Shown here: one piece after another, positions 7,793-15,244 of the stretch
Layout of the letters: each line of letters begins with the position of its first letter
Numbering within the stretch: position 1 is the first letter of the stretch
Source of the DNA: Nitrosomonas eutropha
GTDB lineage: Bacteria > Pseudomonadota > Gammaproteobacteria > Burkholderiales > Nitrosomonadaceae
Direction: 5' to 3'
DNA length: 19,157 bases
Assembly (NCBI GenBank): GCA_014584635.1
Contig: JACTML010000217.1
Span: forward strand, 1-19,157
The notes under the pieces: generated by a model
Told to the model about the DNA's origin: nothing
Database searches by the model: none
The model's input: only the letters and a program-made list of their open reading frames with translations
Program-made: the position numbers and the translations under genes

Positions 7793-9115
7793 GTGGCTGA
7801 AGTCAAGAAAGTTCTGGTTCCGGATATCGGAAATTTCGAGGATATTCCGGTTATTGAAATCATGGTCAAACCCGGGGACAGCGTACAGGCTGAAGATCCT
7901 CTAATTGTACTGGAATCGGACAAGGCTACCGTTGAGGTACCGGCACCCTATTCCGGAACAATTCAGGAAATTCTGCTGAAAACCGGTACAAAGGTTTCCA
8001 AAGGCTCGGAAATCCTGACTATGGAAGTTGCTGCTGTTACGCAGGAAAAAGAGAAACCGCTTGAGCCTCAACAAGCTGAATCCCAACCGGTGGTAACAGA
8101 ACCCAGACAATCCGAAACGGCGCCGGCAGTTAAGCCACAAACCACCACAACACCCCGACCTGCATCTCCTCCTGCGGCATTACCGGAACCCGCTCAGGAA
8201 TCCACCGGAAACAAACCGCATGCCAGCCCCTCAGTCAGACGATTTGCTCGCGAACTGGGAGTAGATCTGAGTAAGGTGACAGGAACCGGCCCCAAGTTGC
8301 GCATCCTTAAGGAAGATGTACAAGCCTTTGTTAAACAGGCGTTATCCTGCGAACAAGGAGCGGGAGGATCACTCAATCTGCTGCCCTGGCCGCATGTGGA
8401 TTTTGCGAAATTCGGCCCCATTGAACTGAAATCTTTATCGCGTATCCGAAAAATTTCAGGCGCTAACCTTCACCGCAACTGGGTCATGATTCCGCACGTC
8501 ACACAATTTGACGAAGCTGATATCACCGACCTGGAAACACTCAGAAAAACGCACAATGAAACCTGGCAAAATAACGGTACCAGGCTAACCATACTGGCTT
8601 TTCTTATTAAAGCCGTTACCGCCGCGTTGAAAAAATTTCCAGAATTTAACGCTTCTCTGGATAACAGCACGGCAGAAAGTCAACTCATTATCAAACATTA
8701 TTATCACTTGGGGTTTGCTGTTGATACCCCAAACGGGCTAGTCGTCCCGGTTATTCGGGATGCCGATCAAAAAGGCGTAATCAGCATTGCCGAAGAACTT
8801 GCCAGATTGTCCTCGCTGGCTCGCGAAGGCAAATTAATGCCCAACGATATGCAAGGCGCAAGTTTTACCATATCGAGCCTGGGAGGAATTGGCGGAACCG
8901 GCTTTACCCCTATTATCAATGCGCCGGAAGTTGCTATCCTGGGAATTTCCCGCGCCAGCCTGAAACCGGTTTACCAGAACGATAAGCTTGTTCCCCGTCT
9001 CATGCTTCCGCTCTCGCTCTCCTACGACCATCGCGTAATTGATGGTGCAGCGGCCGCGCGTTTTACAGCACACCTGGCCAGCATTCTGACAGATATGCGA
9101 CTTGCGCTGTTTTGA
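7793..9115 (+). CDS. aceF: Pyruvate dehydrogenase E2 component, dihydrolipoyl acetyltransferase
   Basis: Core of the pyruvate dehydrogenase complex; it transfers the acetyl group from its lipoyl arm to CoA. It is 440 aa with a GTG start, supported by AAGGAG (7782-7787) five bases upstream. Domain order: a single lipoyl domain (1-80; lipoylated Lys44 in LESDKATVEVPAP), a Pro/Ala/Thr/Gln-rich hinge (about 85-140), a peripheral subunit-binding domain (146-180, SPSVRRFARELGVDLSKVTG), and the catalytic acetyltransferase domain (about 206-440) with active-site SYDHRVIDGAAAARF (His413, Asp417). A single lipoyl domain is fewer than the three of E. coli E2 but lies within the family's known range. No E3 (lpd) gene follows, so E3 must be supplied from another locus. 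Confidence 0.97.
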   Translation: MAEVKKVLVPDIGNFEDIPVIEIMVKPGDSVQAEDPLIVLESDKATVEVPAPYSGTIQEILLKTGTKVSKGSEILTMEVAAVTQEKEKPLEPQQAESQPVVTEPRQSETAPAVKPQTTTTPRPASPPAALPEPAQESTGNKPHASPSVRRFARELGVDLSKVTGTGPKLRILKEDVQAFVKQALSCEQGAGGSLNLLPWPHVDFAKFGPIELKSLSRIRKISGANLHRNWVMIPHVTQFDEADITDLETLRKTHNETWQNNGTRLTILAFLIKAVTAALKKFPEFNASLDNSTAESQLIIKHYYHLGFAVDTPNGLVVPVIRDADQKGVISIAEELARLSSLAREGKLMPNDMQGASFTISSLGGIGGTGFTPIINAPEVAILGISRASLKPVYQNDKLVPRLMLPLSLSYDHRVIDGAAAARFTAHLASILTDMRLALF

Positions 9116-9165
9116 GTCATGCAGCCGCCAGATAGCGCAATCCCCGGTTATCTGCCTATCATCAC

Positions 9166-9861
9166 ATGACTGAGAAAACAGCGTATTCACTCGTGGGAAT
9201 CTATGGCGGCACCTTTGATCCTGTTCACTACGGACACCTGCGCGTAGCTGAAGAGCTGGTTGGAATTTTACAGTTGAACCATCTGTTTTTCTTGCCTGCC
9301 GGCCATCCCCGATTGCGTAATGCCCCCAGTGCACCCGGGGCAAGCCGTGTTGCCATGCTGCAGGAAGCCATTTGTGGCAATGCTCTGTTTTCAGTAGATG
9401 GCCGCGAAATCAGACGTCCGGGCGAAACCTACAGTGTGGAATCATTGCAGGAAATCAAACAGGAATACCAGATAAAATATAAAACAGATCAGCAAGTTGC
9501 ACTGTGCTTCATTATCGGAGCCGATGCTTTTATCAAACTGCCGTACTGGCACCACTGGCGTAAACTGTTTGAGTTATGCCACCTTGTGATTGTCAATCGA
9601 CCCGGTTCAGTTTCAATCGATAATCTGTCCGGTTTGCCCGATGAACTAAGGACTGCCTGCCAGACCCGCCAGACAACCGCTGTCACAGAATTGAAAAACT
9701 CACCTTATGGCCGCATCTTTGCTGCATCCACAACCTTACTGGATATTTCATCCACAGCAATCAGAAGCCTCATCGCTTCGGGGAAAAGCACCCGCTACCT
9801 GCTACCCGAAGCAGTGATCAACTATATCGACAAGCATGGTTTTTATGCCGGAGAAAAATGA
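9166..9861 (+). CDS. nadD: Nicotinate-mononucleotide adenylyltransferase
   Basis: Cytoplasmic enzyme that adenylylates nicotinate mononucleotide with ATP to form deamido-NAD, the penultimate step of NAD synthesis. It is 231 aa. The nucleotidyltransferase signature GGTFDPVHYGHLR is at 14-26 (GxFDPxHxGH) and the second signature ISSTAIRSLIASG begins at 194. Other family segments are FFLPAGHPRLR and CFIIGADAFIKLPYWHHWRK. The ATG at 9166 is used; no clear Shine-Dalgarno precedes it. The stop overlaps the rsfS start in an ATGA, so the two are translationally coupled. It heads the nadD-rsfS-rlmH-maf-rng run. Confidence 0.97.
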   Translation: MTEKTAYSLVGIYGGTFDPVHYGHLRVAEELVGILQLNHLFFLPAGHPRLRNAPSAPGASRVAMLQEAICGNALFSVDGREIRRPGETYSVESLQEIKQEYQIKYKTDQQVALCFIIGADAFIKLPYWHHWRKLFELCHLVIVNRPGSVSIDNLSGLPDELRTACQTRQTTAVTELKNSPYGRIFAASTTLLDISSTAIRSLIASGKSTRYLLPEAVINYIDKHGFYAGEK

Positions 9862-10223
9862 CATTATCTGATCAACAGCTGGAAACAGTTATAACCGCCT
9901 TGGAAGATCTCAAAGCCAGTGATATTCGTGTAATCGACGTCAGCAAGCTGACAGCGTTATTCACCACAATAGTCATAGCCAGCGCCGATTCCACCCGCCA
10001 GACCAAGGCACTGGCCGGCCATGTACAGGAAAAGATAAAAGCATCCGGGGGAACCGTCTATGGCATAGAAGGCGAACAGACGGGGGAGTGGATGCTGGTT
10101 GATCTGGGCGACATCATTGTGCACATCATGCAGCCCGCTATCCGCAGCCACTACAATCTGGAAGGACTGTGGTCGGAATTGGCCTGCCAGTCACCGCAGG
10201 AAAATTCCGCACTATACAGCTGA
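9858..10223 (+). CDS. rsfS: Ribosomal silencing factor RsfS
   Basis: Iojap/DUF143-family protein. RsfS binds ribosomal protein L14 (uL14) on the large subunit and blocks joining with the small subunit when nutrients are short. It is 121 aa. Recognisable segments are DLKASDIRVIDVSKLTALF, TTIVIASADSTRQTKALAGH, and GEQTGEWMLVDLGDIIVHIM followed by the HYNLEGLW end typical of the family. The start overlaps the nadD stop by four bases (ATGA), which fixes the start and indicates translational coupling. rlmH, whose product also acts on the 50S/70S ribosome, follows 87 bp downstream. Confidence 0.95.
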   Translation: MTLSDQQLETVITALEDLKASDIRVIDVSKLTALFTTIVIASADSTRQTKALAGHVQEKIKASGGTVYGIEGEQTGEWMLVDLGDIIVHIMQPAIRSHYNLEGLWSELACQSPQENSALYS

Positions 10224-10310
10224 CTGATTGGGAACCAGCTGCAAGGTAACGCTGTCCCCTTTCCTAATTTATCCTTTTTTATAGCGCTCGCATATTTATA
10301 ACATCTGCTC

Positions 10311-10778
10311 ATGAAACTCCATATTCTGGCGGTTGGCAACAAAATGCCGGACTGGATTAAAAAGGGATACGCGGAATACAGCGAACGCATGCCCAAAGAA
10401 GTTGAGTTGCTACTGGCAGAAATCAAACCTGAAAAACGGACAGGCAAAAAAACTGAACAGCTGTTACAGGCAGAGAGTGAACGCATTCGTACGGCTTTGC
10501 CACCGCAGTGCTATATTATTGCGCTGGATGAATCTGGCACACAGATCACTACTGTCAGGCTAGCCGGACGTTTGACCGAGTGGATGGAATCCGGCCGGGA
10601 TGTCGTATTCATTATTGGCGGAGCAGACGGACTCCACCCGGGCATCAAACAAATGGCTCATGAAAAACTGGCGCTGTCTGCCATGACTCTGCCACACGGG
10701 CTGGTCAGAGTATTACTGGCGGAACAGCTTTACCGGGCATTTTCCATCACCCGCAATCATCCTTACCATCGTGCATGA
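10311..10778 (+). CDS. rlmH: 23S rRNA pseudouridine-1915 N3-methyltransferase
   Basis: SPOUT-family methyltransferase (YbeA/RlmH) that uses S-adenosylmethionine to methylate pseudouridine 1915 in helix 69 of 23S rRNA, acting on assembled 70S ribosomes. It is 155 aa, the family norm. It begins [20 protein letters not shown]. The trefoil-knot SAM-binding region shows [24 protein letters not shown] (conserved IGGADG/P loop), and the C-terminal substrate part [20 protein letters not shown] ends NHPYHRA. There is no strong ribosome site at the ATG. Its position between rsfS and maf is the standard proteobacterial order. Confidence 0.97.
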   Translation: MKLHILAVGNKMPDWIKKGYAEYSERMPKEVELLLAEIKPEKRTGKKTEQLLQAESERIRTALPPQCYIIALDESGTQITTVRLAGRLTEWMESGRDVVFIIGGADGLHPGIKQMAHEKLALSAMTLPHGLVRVLLAEQLYRAFSITRNHPYHRA

Positions 10779-10859
10779 TTTTCAATCCTGCGGTAGAGTT
10801 TCGACTACAGGTTACGCGGTATCACTTACAAAAACGCTACTTTAGAATCTGATCCGGAA

Positions 10860-11483
10860 ATGATTATAACAGCTGACAATCATATTTATCTGGTATCACG
10901 CAGTACCCGCAGACGTGACCTGCTCAGGCAGATCGGTATCCGACACACGATATTACTCATGCGGGAAACCTTATCACGCCCGATTGATATAGATGAAACA
11001 CCTGCTCCGGGAGAATCTCCTGCTGATTATGTTTACAGAATTACTCATGCTAAAGCAGAAGCAGGCTGGTTACGCCTGAAGCAGCGAAACCTGCCCCTGA
11101 TGCCCGTACTGGCAGCAGATACGATTGTCATACTGGATGGCCGTATTCTGGGAAAGCCAAGAGATGCGCAACACGCAGAAGAAATGCTGCGCGCACTCTC
11201 CGGGAAAGAGCACCAGGTTCATACAGCAGTCGGACTGGCATTCCAGGAACAGATCAAACTGCGTTTATCAACAACAACAGTTCGATTCAGAGACATCAGC
11301 CCATACGAAATCCGAACCTATATTGCCAGCAATGAATCACACGACAAGGCTGGCGCCTATGCCATTCAGGGGAAAGCAGCTGCCTTCATTATCAACATCA
11401 ATGGAAGTTACAGCGGCGTAGTTGGATTACCCCTGTTTGAAACCTCTCAGCTGCTGGAAGAAAGCGGAATTCCGATTTTCTGA
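10860..11483 (+). CDS. maf: Maf-family nucleoside triphosphate pyrophosphatase (YhdE type)
   Basis: Maf proteins hydrolyse non-canonical or surplus nucleoside triphosphates; the YhdE branch prefers dTTP/UTP. It is 207 aa. Family motifs are the N-terminal loop LVSRSTRRRDLLRQIG (normally L-A-S-x-S-P-R-R, so Thr replaces Pro here), the catalytic Asp87 in LAADTIVILDGRILGKP, and KAGAYAIQGKAAAFI, followed by GSYSGVVGLPLFET near the C-terminus. These fit the YhdE rather than the YceF subtype. The start ATG lies in CCGGAAATGA with no well-spaced ribosome site. It sits just before rng, the usual maf-rng neighbourhood. Confidence 0.94.
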   Translation: MIITADNHIYLVSRSTRRRDLLRQIGIRHTILLMRETLSRPIDIDETPAPGESPADYVYRITHAKAEAGWLRLKQRNLPLMPVLAADTIVILDGRILGKPRDAQHAEEMLRALSGKEHQVHTAVGLAFQEQIKLRLSTTTVRFRDISPYEIRTYIASNESHDKAGAYAIQGKAAAFIININGSYSGVVGLPLFETSQLLEESGIPIF

Positions 11484-11510
11484 ACGAATACAATCCGATC
11501 CCAGTTTGAT

Positions 11511-12962
11511 ATGAGCAGTGAAATTCTCATTAATGTCACCCCGCAGGAAACACGCGTTGCCATCATAGAGCAGGGAATCACACAGGAACTGCACATTGAA
11601 CGCACCAGCAGTCGCGGCATTGTGGGTAATATTTATAATGGACGTGTCAGCCGTGTATTGCCTGGAATGCAATCAGCCTTTATTGATATTGGCCTCGAAC
11701 GGGCAGCTTTCCTGCACGTGGCCGATATCCATGAATCCGGTCAGGCTGAGCACCACAAGCCAATAGAACAGCTTCTGTCCGAGGGCGGCAATATTCTTGT
11801 GCAGGTTGTCAAGGATGCTATTGGTATAAAAGGCGCCAGACTCTCTACCCAGATCAGCTTCGCCGGGCGCTTGCTGGTCTATTTGCCGCAGGAATCCTAT
11901 ATTGGCGTATCTCAACGTATCGAAGACAATAACGAACGCGAGTCATTACGTCAGAAATTGCAGAATATGCTGCCCGCTGATTCTTCCGGCGGGTACATCA
12001 TCCGAACCATGGCTGAAACAGCTGAGGAGCACGAATTACAGACTGACATCGACTATCTTCACAAGCTCTGGCGCGATATCCAGAAAAGATCGCTGACCAC
12101 CTCTCCCCCTTCTCTGCTGTATCAGGATCTGGATCTGTGTCATCGGGTCCTGCGTGATTTTGTCAACACAGATACCTATCGGGTACGTGTTGATTCACGC
12201 GAAACTCACCAGAAACTAATCACCTTCACTCAGGAATATATGATGAGTGATGTGGAAAAAATCAGCCACTATACCGGGGAGCGGCCATTATTCGATTTAT
12301 ACGGAGTTGAACAGGAAATCGAAAAATCGCTGGCCAGACGTGTTGATCTGAAATCCGGTGGTTATGTCATCATCGACCAGACTGAAGCGCTCACCACCAT
12401 GGATGTAAATACAGGCGGCTTCGTCGGCGTGCGGAATTTTGATGACACCATATTCAAGACCAATCTTGAAGCGGCTCAGGTCATTGCACGGCAGCTGCGG
12501 TTACGCAACCTGGGCGGCATTATCATCATTGATTTTATCGACATGGATCGCGAAGAACATCGATCCGCAGTGCTGGCCGAATTCAACAAAACCTTGCAGC
12601 GAGATCGGACAAAAATGACCGTCAACGGCTTCACTGCGCTGGGTCTGGTTGAAATGACACGCAAACGCACACGTGAAAGCCTGGCGCAAATTCTCTGTGA
12701 AACCTGCCCAACTTGCCAGGGGCGCGGAGAAATCAGAACAGCCCAGACAATCTGCTATGAAATTCTGCGCGAACTGTTGCGGGAGTCCAGACAATTCAAT
12801 GCCAAGGAATATCGTATCCTCGCCTCTCAGCAAGTAATTGATCTTTTTCTGGATGAAGAATCCCAAAGCCTCGCCCAGCTGGGCGATTTTATTGCCAAAC
12901 CCATCGGTTTGCAGGTCGGCACTTCCTACACACAGGAACAGTACGACGTCATCCTGATTTAA
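11511..12962 (+). CDS. rng: Ribonuclease G
   Basis: Endoribonuclease of the RNase E/G family that matures the 5' end of 16S rRNA and takes part in mRNA turnover. It is 483 aa, so RNase G size without the long RNase E tail. An N-terminal S1-like region carries GIVGNIYNGRVSRVLPGMQS (about 36-55) and AFIDIGLERAAFLHV. The catalytic domain has TTMDVNTGGFVG (Asp298) and IIIIDFIDMD (Asp341, Asp344), the metal-binding acidic residues of the family. The zinc-link Cys pair is in CETCPTCQGRG (Cys399, Cys402), which supports the dimer interface. The gene begins 27 bp after maf, suggesting cotranscription. A 210-bp gap with regulatory sites separates it from tonB. Confidence 0.97.
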   Translation: MSSEILINVTPQETRVAIIEQGITQELHIERTSSRGIVGNIYNGRVSRVLPGMQSAFIDIGLERAAFLHVADIHESGQAEHHKPIEQLLSEGGNILVQVVKDAIGIKGARLSTQISFAGRLLVYLPQESYIGVSQRIEDNNERESLRQKLQNMLPADSSGGYIIRTMAETAEEHELQTDIDYLHKLWRDIQKRSLTTSPPSLLYQDLDLCHRVLRDFVNTDTYRVRVDSRETHQKLITFTQEYMMSDVEKISHYTGERPLFDLYGVEQEIEKSLARRVDLKSGGYVIIDQTEALTTMDVNTGGFVGVRNFDDTIFKTNLEAAQVIARQLRLRNLGGIIIIDFIDMDREEHRSAVLAEFNKTLQRDRTKMTVNGFTALGLVEMTRKRTRESLAQILCETCPTCQGRGEIRTAQTICYEILRELLRESRQFNAKEYRILASQQVIDLFLDEESQSLAQLGDFIAKPIGLQVGTSYTQEQYDVILI

Positions 12963-12968
12963 TCCTCC

Positions 12969-12985
12969 TGCGACATTATGTCGCA
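12969..12985. repeat. Short perfect inverted repeat just after rng
   Basis: TGCGACATTATGTCGCA is a perfect 7-bp inverted repeat with a 3-nt centre, starting 7 bases after the rng stop. No run of T follows, so it is not a textbook intrinsic terminator. It may be a weak 3'-end stabilising hairpin or a protein site just upstream of the first tonB promoter candidate. Confidence 0.5.
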
Positions 12986-13014
12986 TTGCAACTCTCTCCC
13001 GACTGGTCTAATAT
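12986..13014 (+). promoter_or_regulatory. Candidate upstream promoter of tonB-exbBD
   Basis: TTGCAA (12986-12991), a 17-bp spacer and TAATAT (13009-13014) form a reasonable sigma-70 promoter. Its start site would lie a few bases upstream of the Fur-like box at 13035-13053, where a bound repressor would block transcription. Confidence 0.45.
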
Positions 13015-13034
13015 TTTTCGGACAAAGTGATGAA

Positions 13035-13053
13035 GAGATTGATAATCGTTATC
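13035..13053. promoter_or_regulatory. Fur-box-like operator upstream of tonB
   Basis: GAGATTGATAATCGTTATC matches the 19-bp Fur consensus GATAATGATAATCATTATC at 16 of 19 positions by eye. It lies 120 bp before tonB, whose product energises iron-siderophore uptake, so iron-dependent repression by Fur is the natural reading. Confidence 0.75.
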
Positions 13054-13067
13054 GATTCTGATAGCAT
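13039..13067 (+). promoter_or_regulatory. Candidate Fur-overlapped promoter of tonB-exbBD
   Basis: TTGATA (13039-13044), a 17-bp spacer and TAGCAT (13062-13067) form a second possible promoter whose -35 region lies inside the Fur-like box, the classic geometry for repression. It would leave a leader of about 100 nt. Confidence 0.45.
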
Positions 13068-13172
13068 CCCGGAATCAATACACATGCACAGATAATCGGG
13101 TATTTCAGTCATTTATTTTAAGCAGTCAGCTCTGAAATCAGATAAACAGAAAACACACACTATACATATGAT

Positions 13173-13898
13173 ATGGCCAGAATCTATCATAAACCGGTTC
13201 TTACCGGAGTATCCCTCATCAGCCTCCTGGTAGTCGTGGCTGCACATGCCGCCATACTCTACGGGATATGGCAATATCGTTTCAGCACCACAGCTCCGGA
13301 AACGATCACACTCTATGCGCAATTTATTGCCCCCCCCGAAAAGCAGGAAGAAGTTGCCGAAGCACCCAAAGCTGAACTGAAGGCGGAGCACATACCGCCC
13401 CAGATCAAGCCCAAACCGCCGATCAGGAAGGTACAGCAGCCCAAACGTCAGCTGATAGCCAAGGCACCTGTCGCTGCTCCGCAGGAACGGGTCTTGCCTG
13501 AGCCACCTGTTGAAGAATACAAACCAGAGCCGGAACCAGAACCGGAAAAGAAGGTCGTCAACGAAACCGTGGCTGCCGCAAAACCTGCACAAATGCCGGC
13601 CGGCCCGGTTACCTTGTCTTCCGAGCTGTCGGTATCCTGTCCAGATCTGGCCAGCCCGGCCTACCCTGCCCTGTCTCGCCGTCTGGGCGAGGAAGGGAAA
13701 CTGGTACTCCAGGTGGAACTGGATGAAACAGGCCGTATCAACAAAGCCAAGGTTGTCGAAAGCAGCGGTTACTCAAGACTGGATAACGCCGCTTTATCAG
13801 CCGTCAAAACCTGGCGCTGCCGGCCGGCGACACGCGATGGACGGGCTGTACCGGCAATCGCTCTGCAACCTTTCAATTTTGTCATCGAAGGAAGTTAA
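13173..13898 (+). CDS. tonB: TonB energy-transducing protein
   Basis: Inner-membrane protein that spans the periplasm and transmits proton-motive-force energy from ExbB-ExbD to outer-membrane siderophore and vitamin receptors. It is 241 aa: N-terminal membrane anchor at about 11-31 (TGVSLISLLVVVAAHAAILY), then a long Pro/Lys/Glu-rich spacer (52-140) with an EYKPEPEPEPEPEKK stretch, then a C-terminal TonB domain (about 155-240) with YPALSRRLGEEGKLVLQVEL, VVESSGYSRLDNAAL and TWRCRPATRDGRAV. The ATG at 13173 has no good ribosome site. exbB starts 3 bp after its stop and exbD overlaps exbB, so the three form one operon behind a Fur-like box. Confidence 0.95.
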   Translation: MARIYHKPVLTGVSLISLLVVVAAHAAILYGIWQYRFSTTAPETITLYAQFIAPPEKQEEVAEAPKAELKAEHIPPQIKPKPPIRKVQQPKRQLIAKAPVAAPQERVLPEPPVEEYKPEPEPEPEKKVVNETVAAAKPAQMPAGPVTLSSELSVSCPDLASPAYPALSRRLGEEGKLVLQVELDETGRINKAKVVESSGYSRLDNAALSAVKTWRCRPATRDGRAVPAIALQPFNFVIEGS

Positions 13899-13901
13899 CT
13901 G

Positions 13902-14693
13902 ATGGAGAAAACATTGGGTTTTTCTAATTTTCTGACACAGGTCGATCCTGTTGGAATGAGTGTGCTGATACTGCTGCTTGCTTTGTCAGTAGCCAGCTGG
14001 TATCTGATTGTGACCAAAAGTATCGGCAACATGATTGCTTCGCGCCGTGCGAAGGCTTTCCTAAAACATTTCTGGCATATCGATTCAGTCCCTCAGCTTA
14101 AAACAGAAATCGGTGCAATCACCGATAATCACGCATTTGTCCAGCTGGCCAAAACAGCATTAGCCACCACGGCGAATTCACACAAACACGGGTTGGAGAA
14201 ACTGGCAACTACCGGTGATACGAATGAACTGCTCACCCGCTCATTGCGCAACAGCCTGGACCAGGAAGCCGCCCGTATTGAGTATGGCCTTACCATCATC
14301 GCCTCAGCCGGTTCTTCCGCGCCTTATATCGGGTTATTTGGTACAGTCTGGGGTATTTACCACGCCTTGATTCAGATCGGGGTATCCGGACAGGGTACAC
14401 TGGACAAAGTAGCCGGCCCGGTAGGTGAAGCACTCATCATGACAGCACTGGGGCTGGCCGTTGCCATACCCGCTGTGCTGGCCTATAACGCTTTTATACG
14501 ACGCAACCGTCTATGGATGGCTCAGCTGGATGATTTCGCACATGATCTCTACACCATCATGACGACAGGCAGCAAATCCGGTGAAGAAGAGCATCAAAAA
14601 ACAGTGCATAAAGAAACAGCAGCTGCCTCACATCATGCGCCGGTATCAGGAGCTGGTGTAGCAGCCGGAGTCATCAGTGGAGAGGGAAATTAA
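13902..14693 (+). CDS. exbB: ExbB biopolymer transport protein (MotA/TolQ/ExbB family)
   Basis: Inner-membrane proton-channel scaffold of the TonB system, working with ExbD. It is 263 aa with three membrane segments: about 17-37, 130-155 and 176-198. The large cytoplasmic loop between the first two and the motifs SAPYIGLFGTVWGIYHAL and GPVGEALIMTALGLAVAIPA are the MotA/TolQ/ExbB signature, with AYNAFIRRNR on the cytoplasmic side of the third helix. A ribosome site AAGGAAG lies within the end of tonB. The last 35 residues form a His/Ala/Gly-rich tail beyond the conserved fold. The ExbB call rather than TolQ rests on the flanking tonB and exbD. The stop overlaps the exbD start by one base (TAATG). 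Confidence 0.95.
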   Translation: MEKTLGFSNFLTQVDPVGMSVLILLLALSVASWYLIVTKSIGNMIASRRAKAFLKHFWHIDSVPQLKTEIGAITDNHAFVQLAKTALATTANSHKHGLEKLATTGDTNELLTRSLRNSLDQEAARIEYGLTIIASAGSSAPYIGLFGTVWGIYHALIQIGVSGQGTLDKVAGPVGEALIMTALGLAVAIPAVLAYNAFIRRNRLWMAQLDDFAHDLYTIMTTGSKSGEEEHQKTVHKETAAASHHAPVSGAGVAAGVISGEGN

Positions 14694-15148
14694 TGGCTTT
14701 CGGCGATTCAACCCGTTATCAGAGCAAAACAGCCATGACAGAGATCAACGTGGTCCCGCTGGTCGATGTCATGCTGGTGCTGCTGATTATTTTCATGATT
14801 ACTGCTCCTCTACTGACACATTCAGTCAAGGTCGATTTGCCCAAGGCATCAAGCACTCCCAGTCAAACCAAATCAGAAAACATTGAATTTGCCATCCGTG
14901 CAGACGGCAGTTTTTACTGGGGAGGAGAACCCGTCACACTGGATCAGCTGCCCGCACGCTTTGCTGCAGCTGTCGAGCAATCCGACAAAACCGAATTGCA
15001 TATTCGAGCTGATCGTGATTCACATTACGAGCTGGTAGCCAAGGTTATGAGCATTGCCGCTTCAGCAGGATTGGTACGCATCGGTTTTGTAACAGATCCC
15101 AATGAACTGAAGGCAGCGGATACAGGGACAACACCGGATCATCCCTAG
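14693..15148 (+). CDS. exbD: ExbD biopolymer transport protein
   Basis: Partner of ExbB in harvesting the proton gradient for TonB. It is 151 aa: a short cytoplasmic N-terminus, one transmembrane helix at about 23-41, then a periplasmic domain. The membrane helix carries Asp25 in MTEINVVPLVDVMLVLLIIF, the conserved acidic residue essential for proton use in ExbD/TolR proteins. Periplasmic family segments include VKVDLPKAS and LHIRADRDSHYELVAKVMSI, followed by GLVRIGFVTDP. It is coupled to exbB by a one-base overlap and is the last gene of the operon; the next gene, rlmB, converges on it. Confidence 0.95.
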   Translation: MAFGDSTRYQSKTAMTEINVVPLVDVMLVLLIIFMITAPLLTHSVKVDLPKASSTPSQTKSENIEFAIRADGSFYWGGEPVTLDQLPARFAAAVEQSDKTELHIRADRDSHYELVAKVMSIAASAGLVRIGFVTDPNELKAADTGTTPDHP

Positions 15149-15180
15149 AATTATTCAATATCTCAATGCATTACGTCACC

Positions 15181-15230
15181 AATTGAACTACTGTTTTACT
15201 GATGTTTTTTAGGGTCCCAGTAGTTCAATT
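15181..15230. repeat. 13-bp perfect inverted repeat with 24-nt loop between exbD and rlmB
   Basis: AATTGAACTACTG (15181-15193) and its exact complement CAGTAGTTCAATT (15218-15230) flank a 24-nt loop containing a TTTTTT run. It lies in the 96-bp gap between the convergent genes exbD and rlmB, where a bidirectional terminator would be expected. Neither strand has a T-run directly after the stem, so termination is only a possibility. Confidence 0.75.
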
Positions 15231-15244
15231 CAGTAATAATTCAG

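Noticed and set aside
13510..13902. 130-aa frame inside tonB
   Set aside because: It is a +1 shadow of the Pro/Lys/Glu-rich tonB spacer and shows no independent signals.
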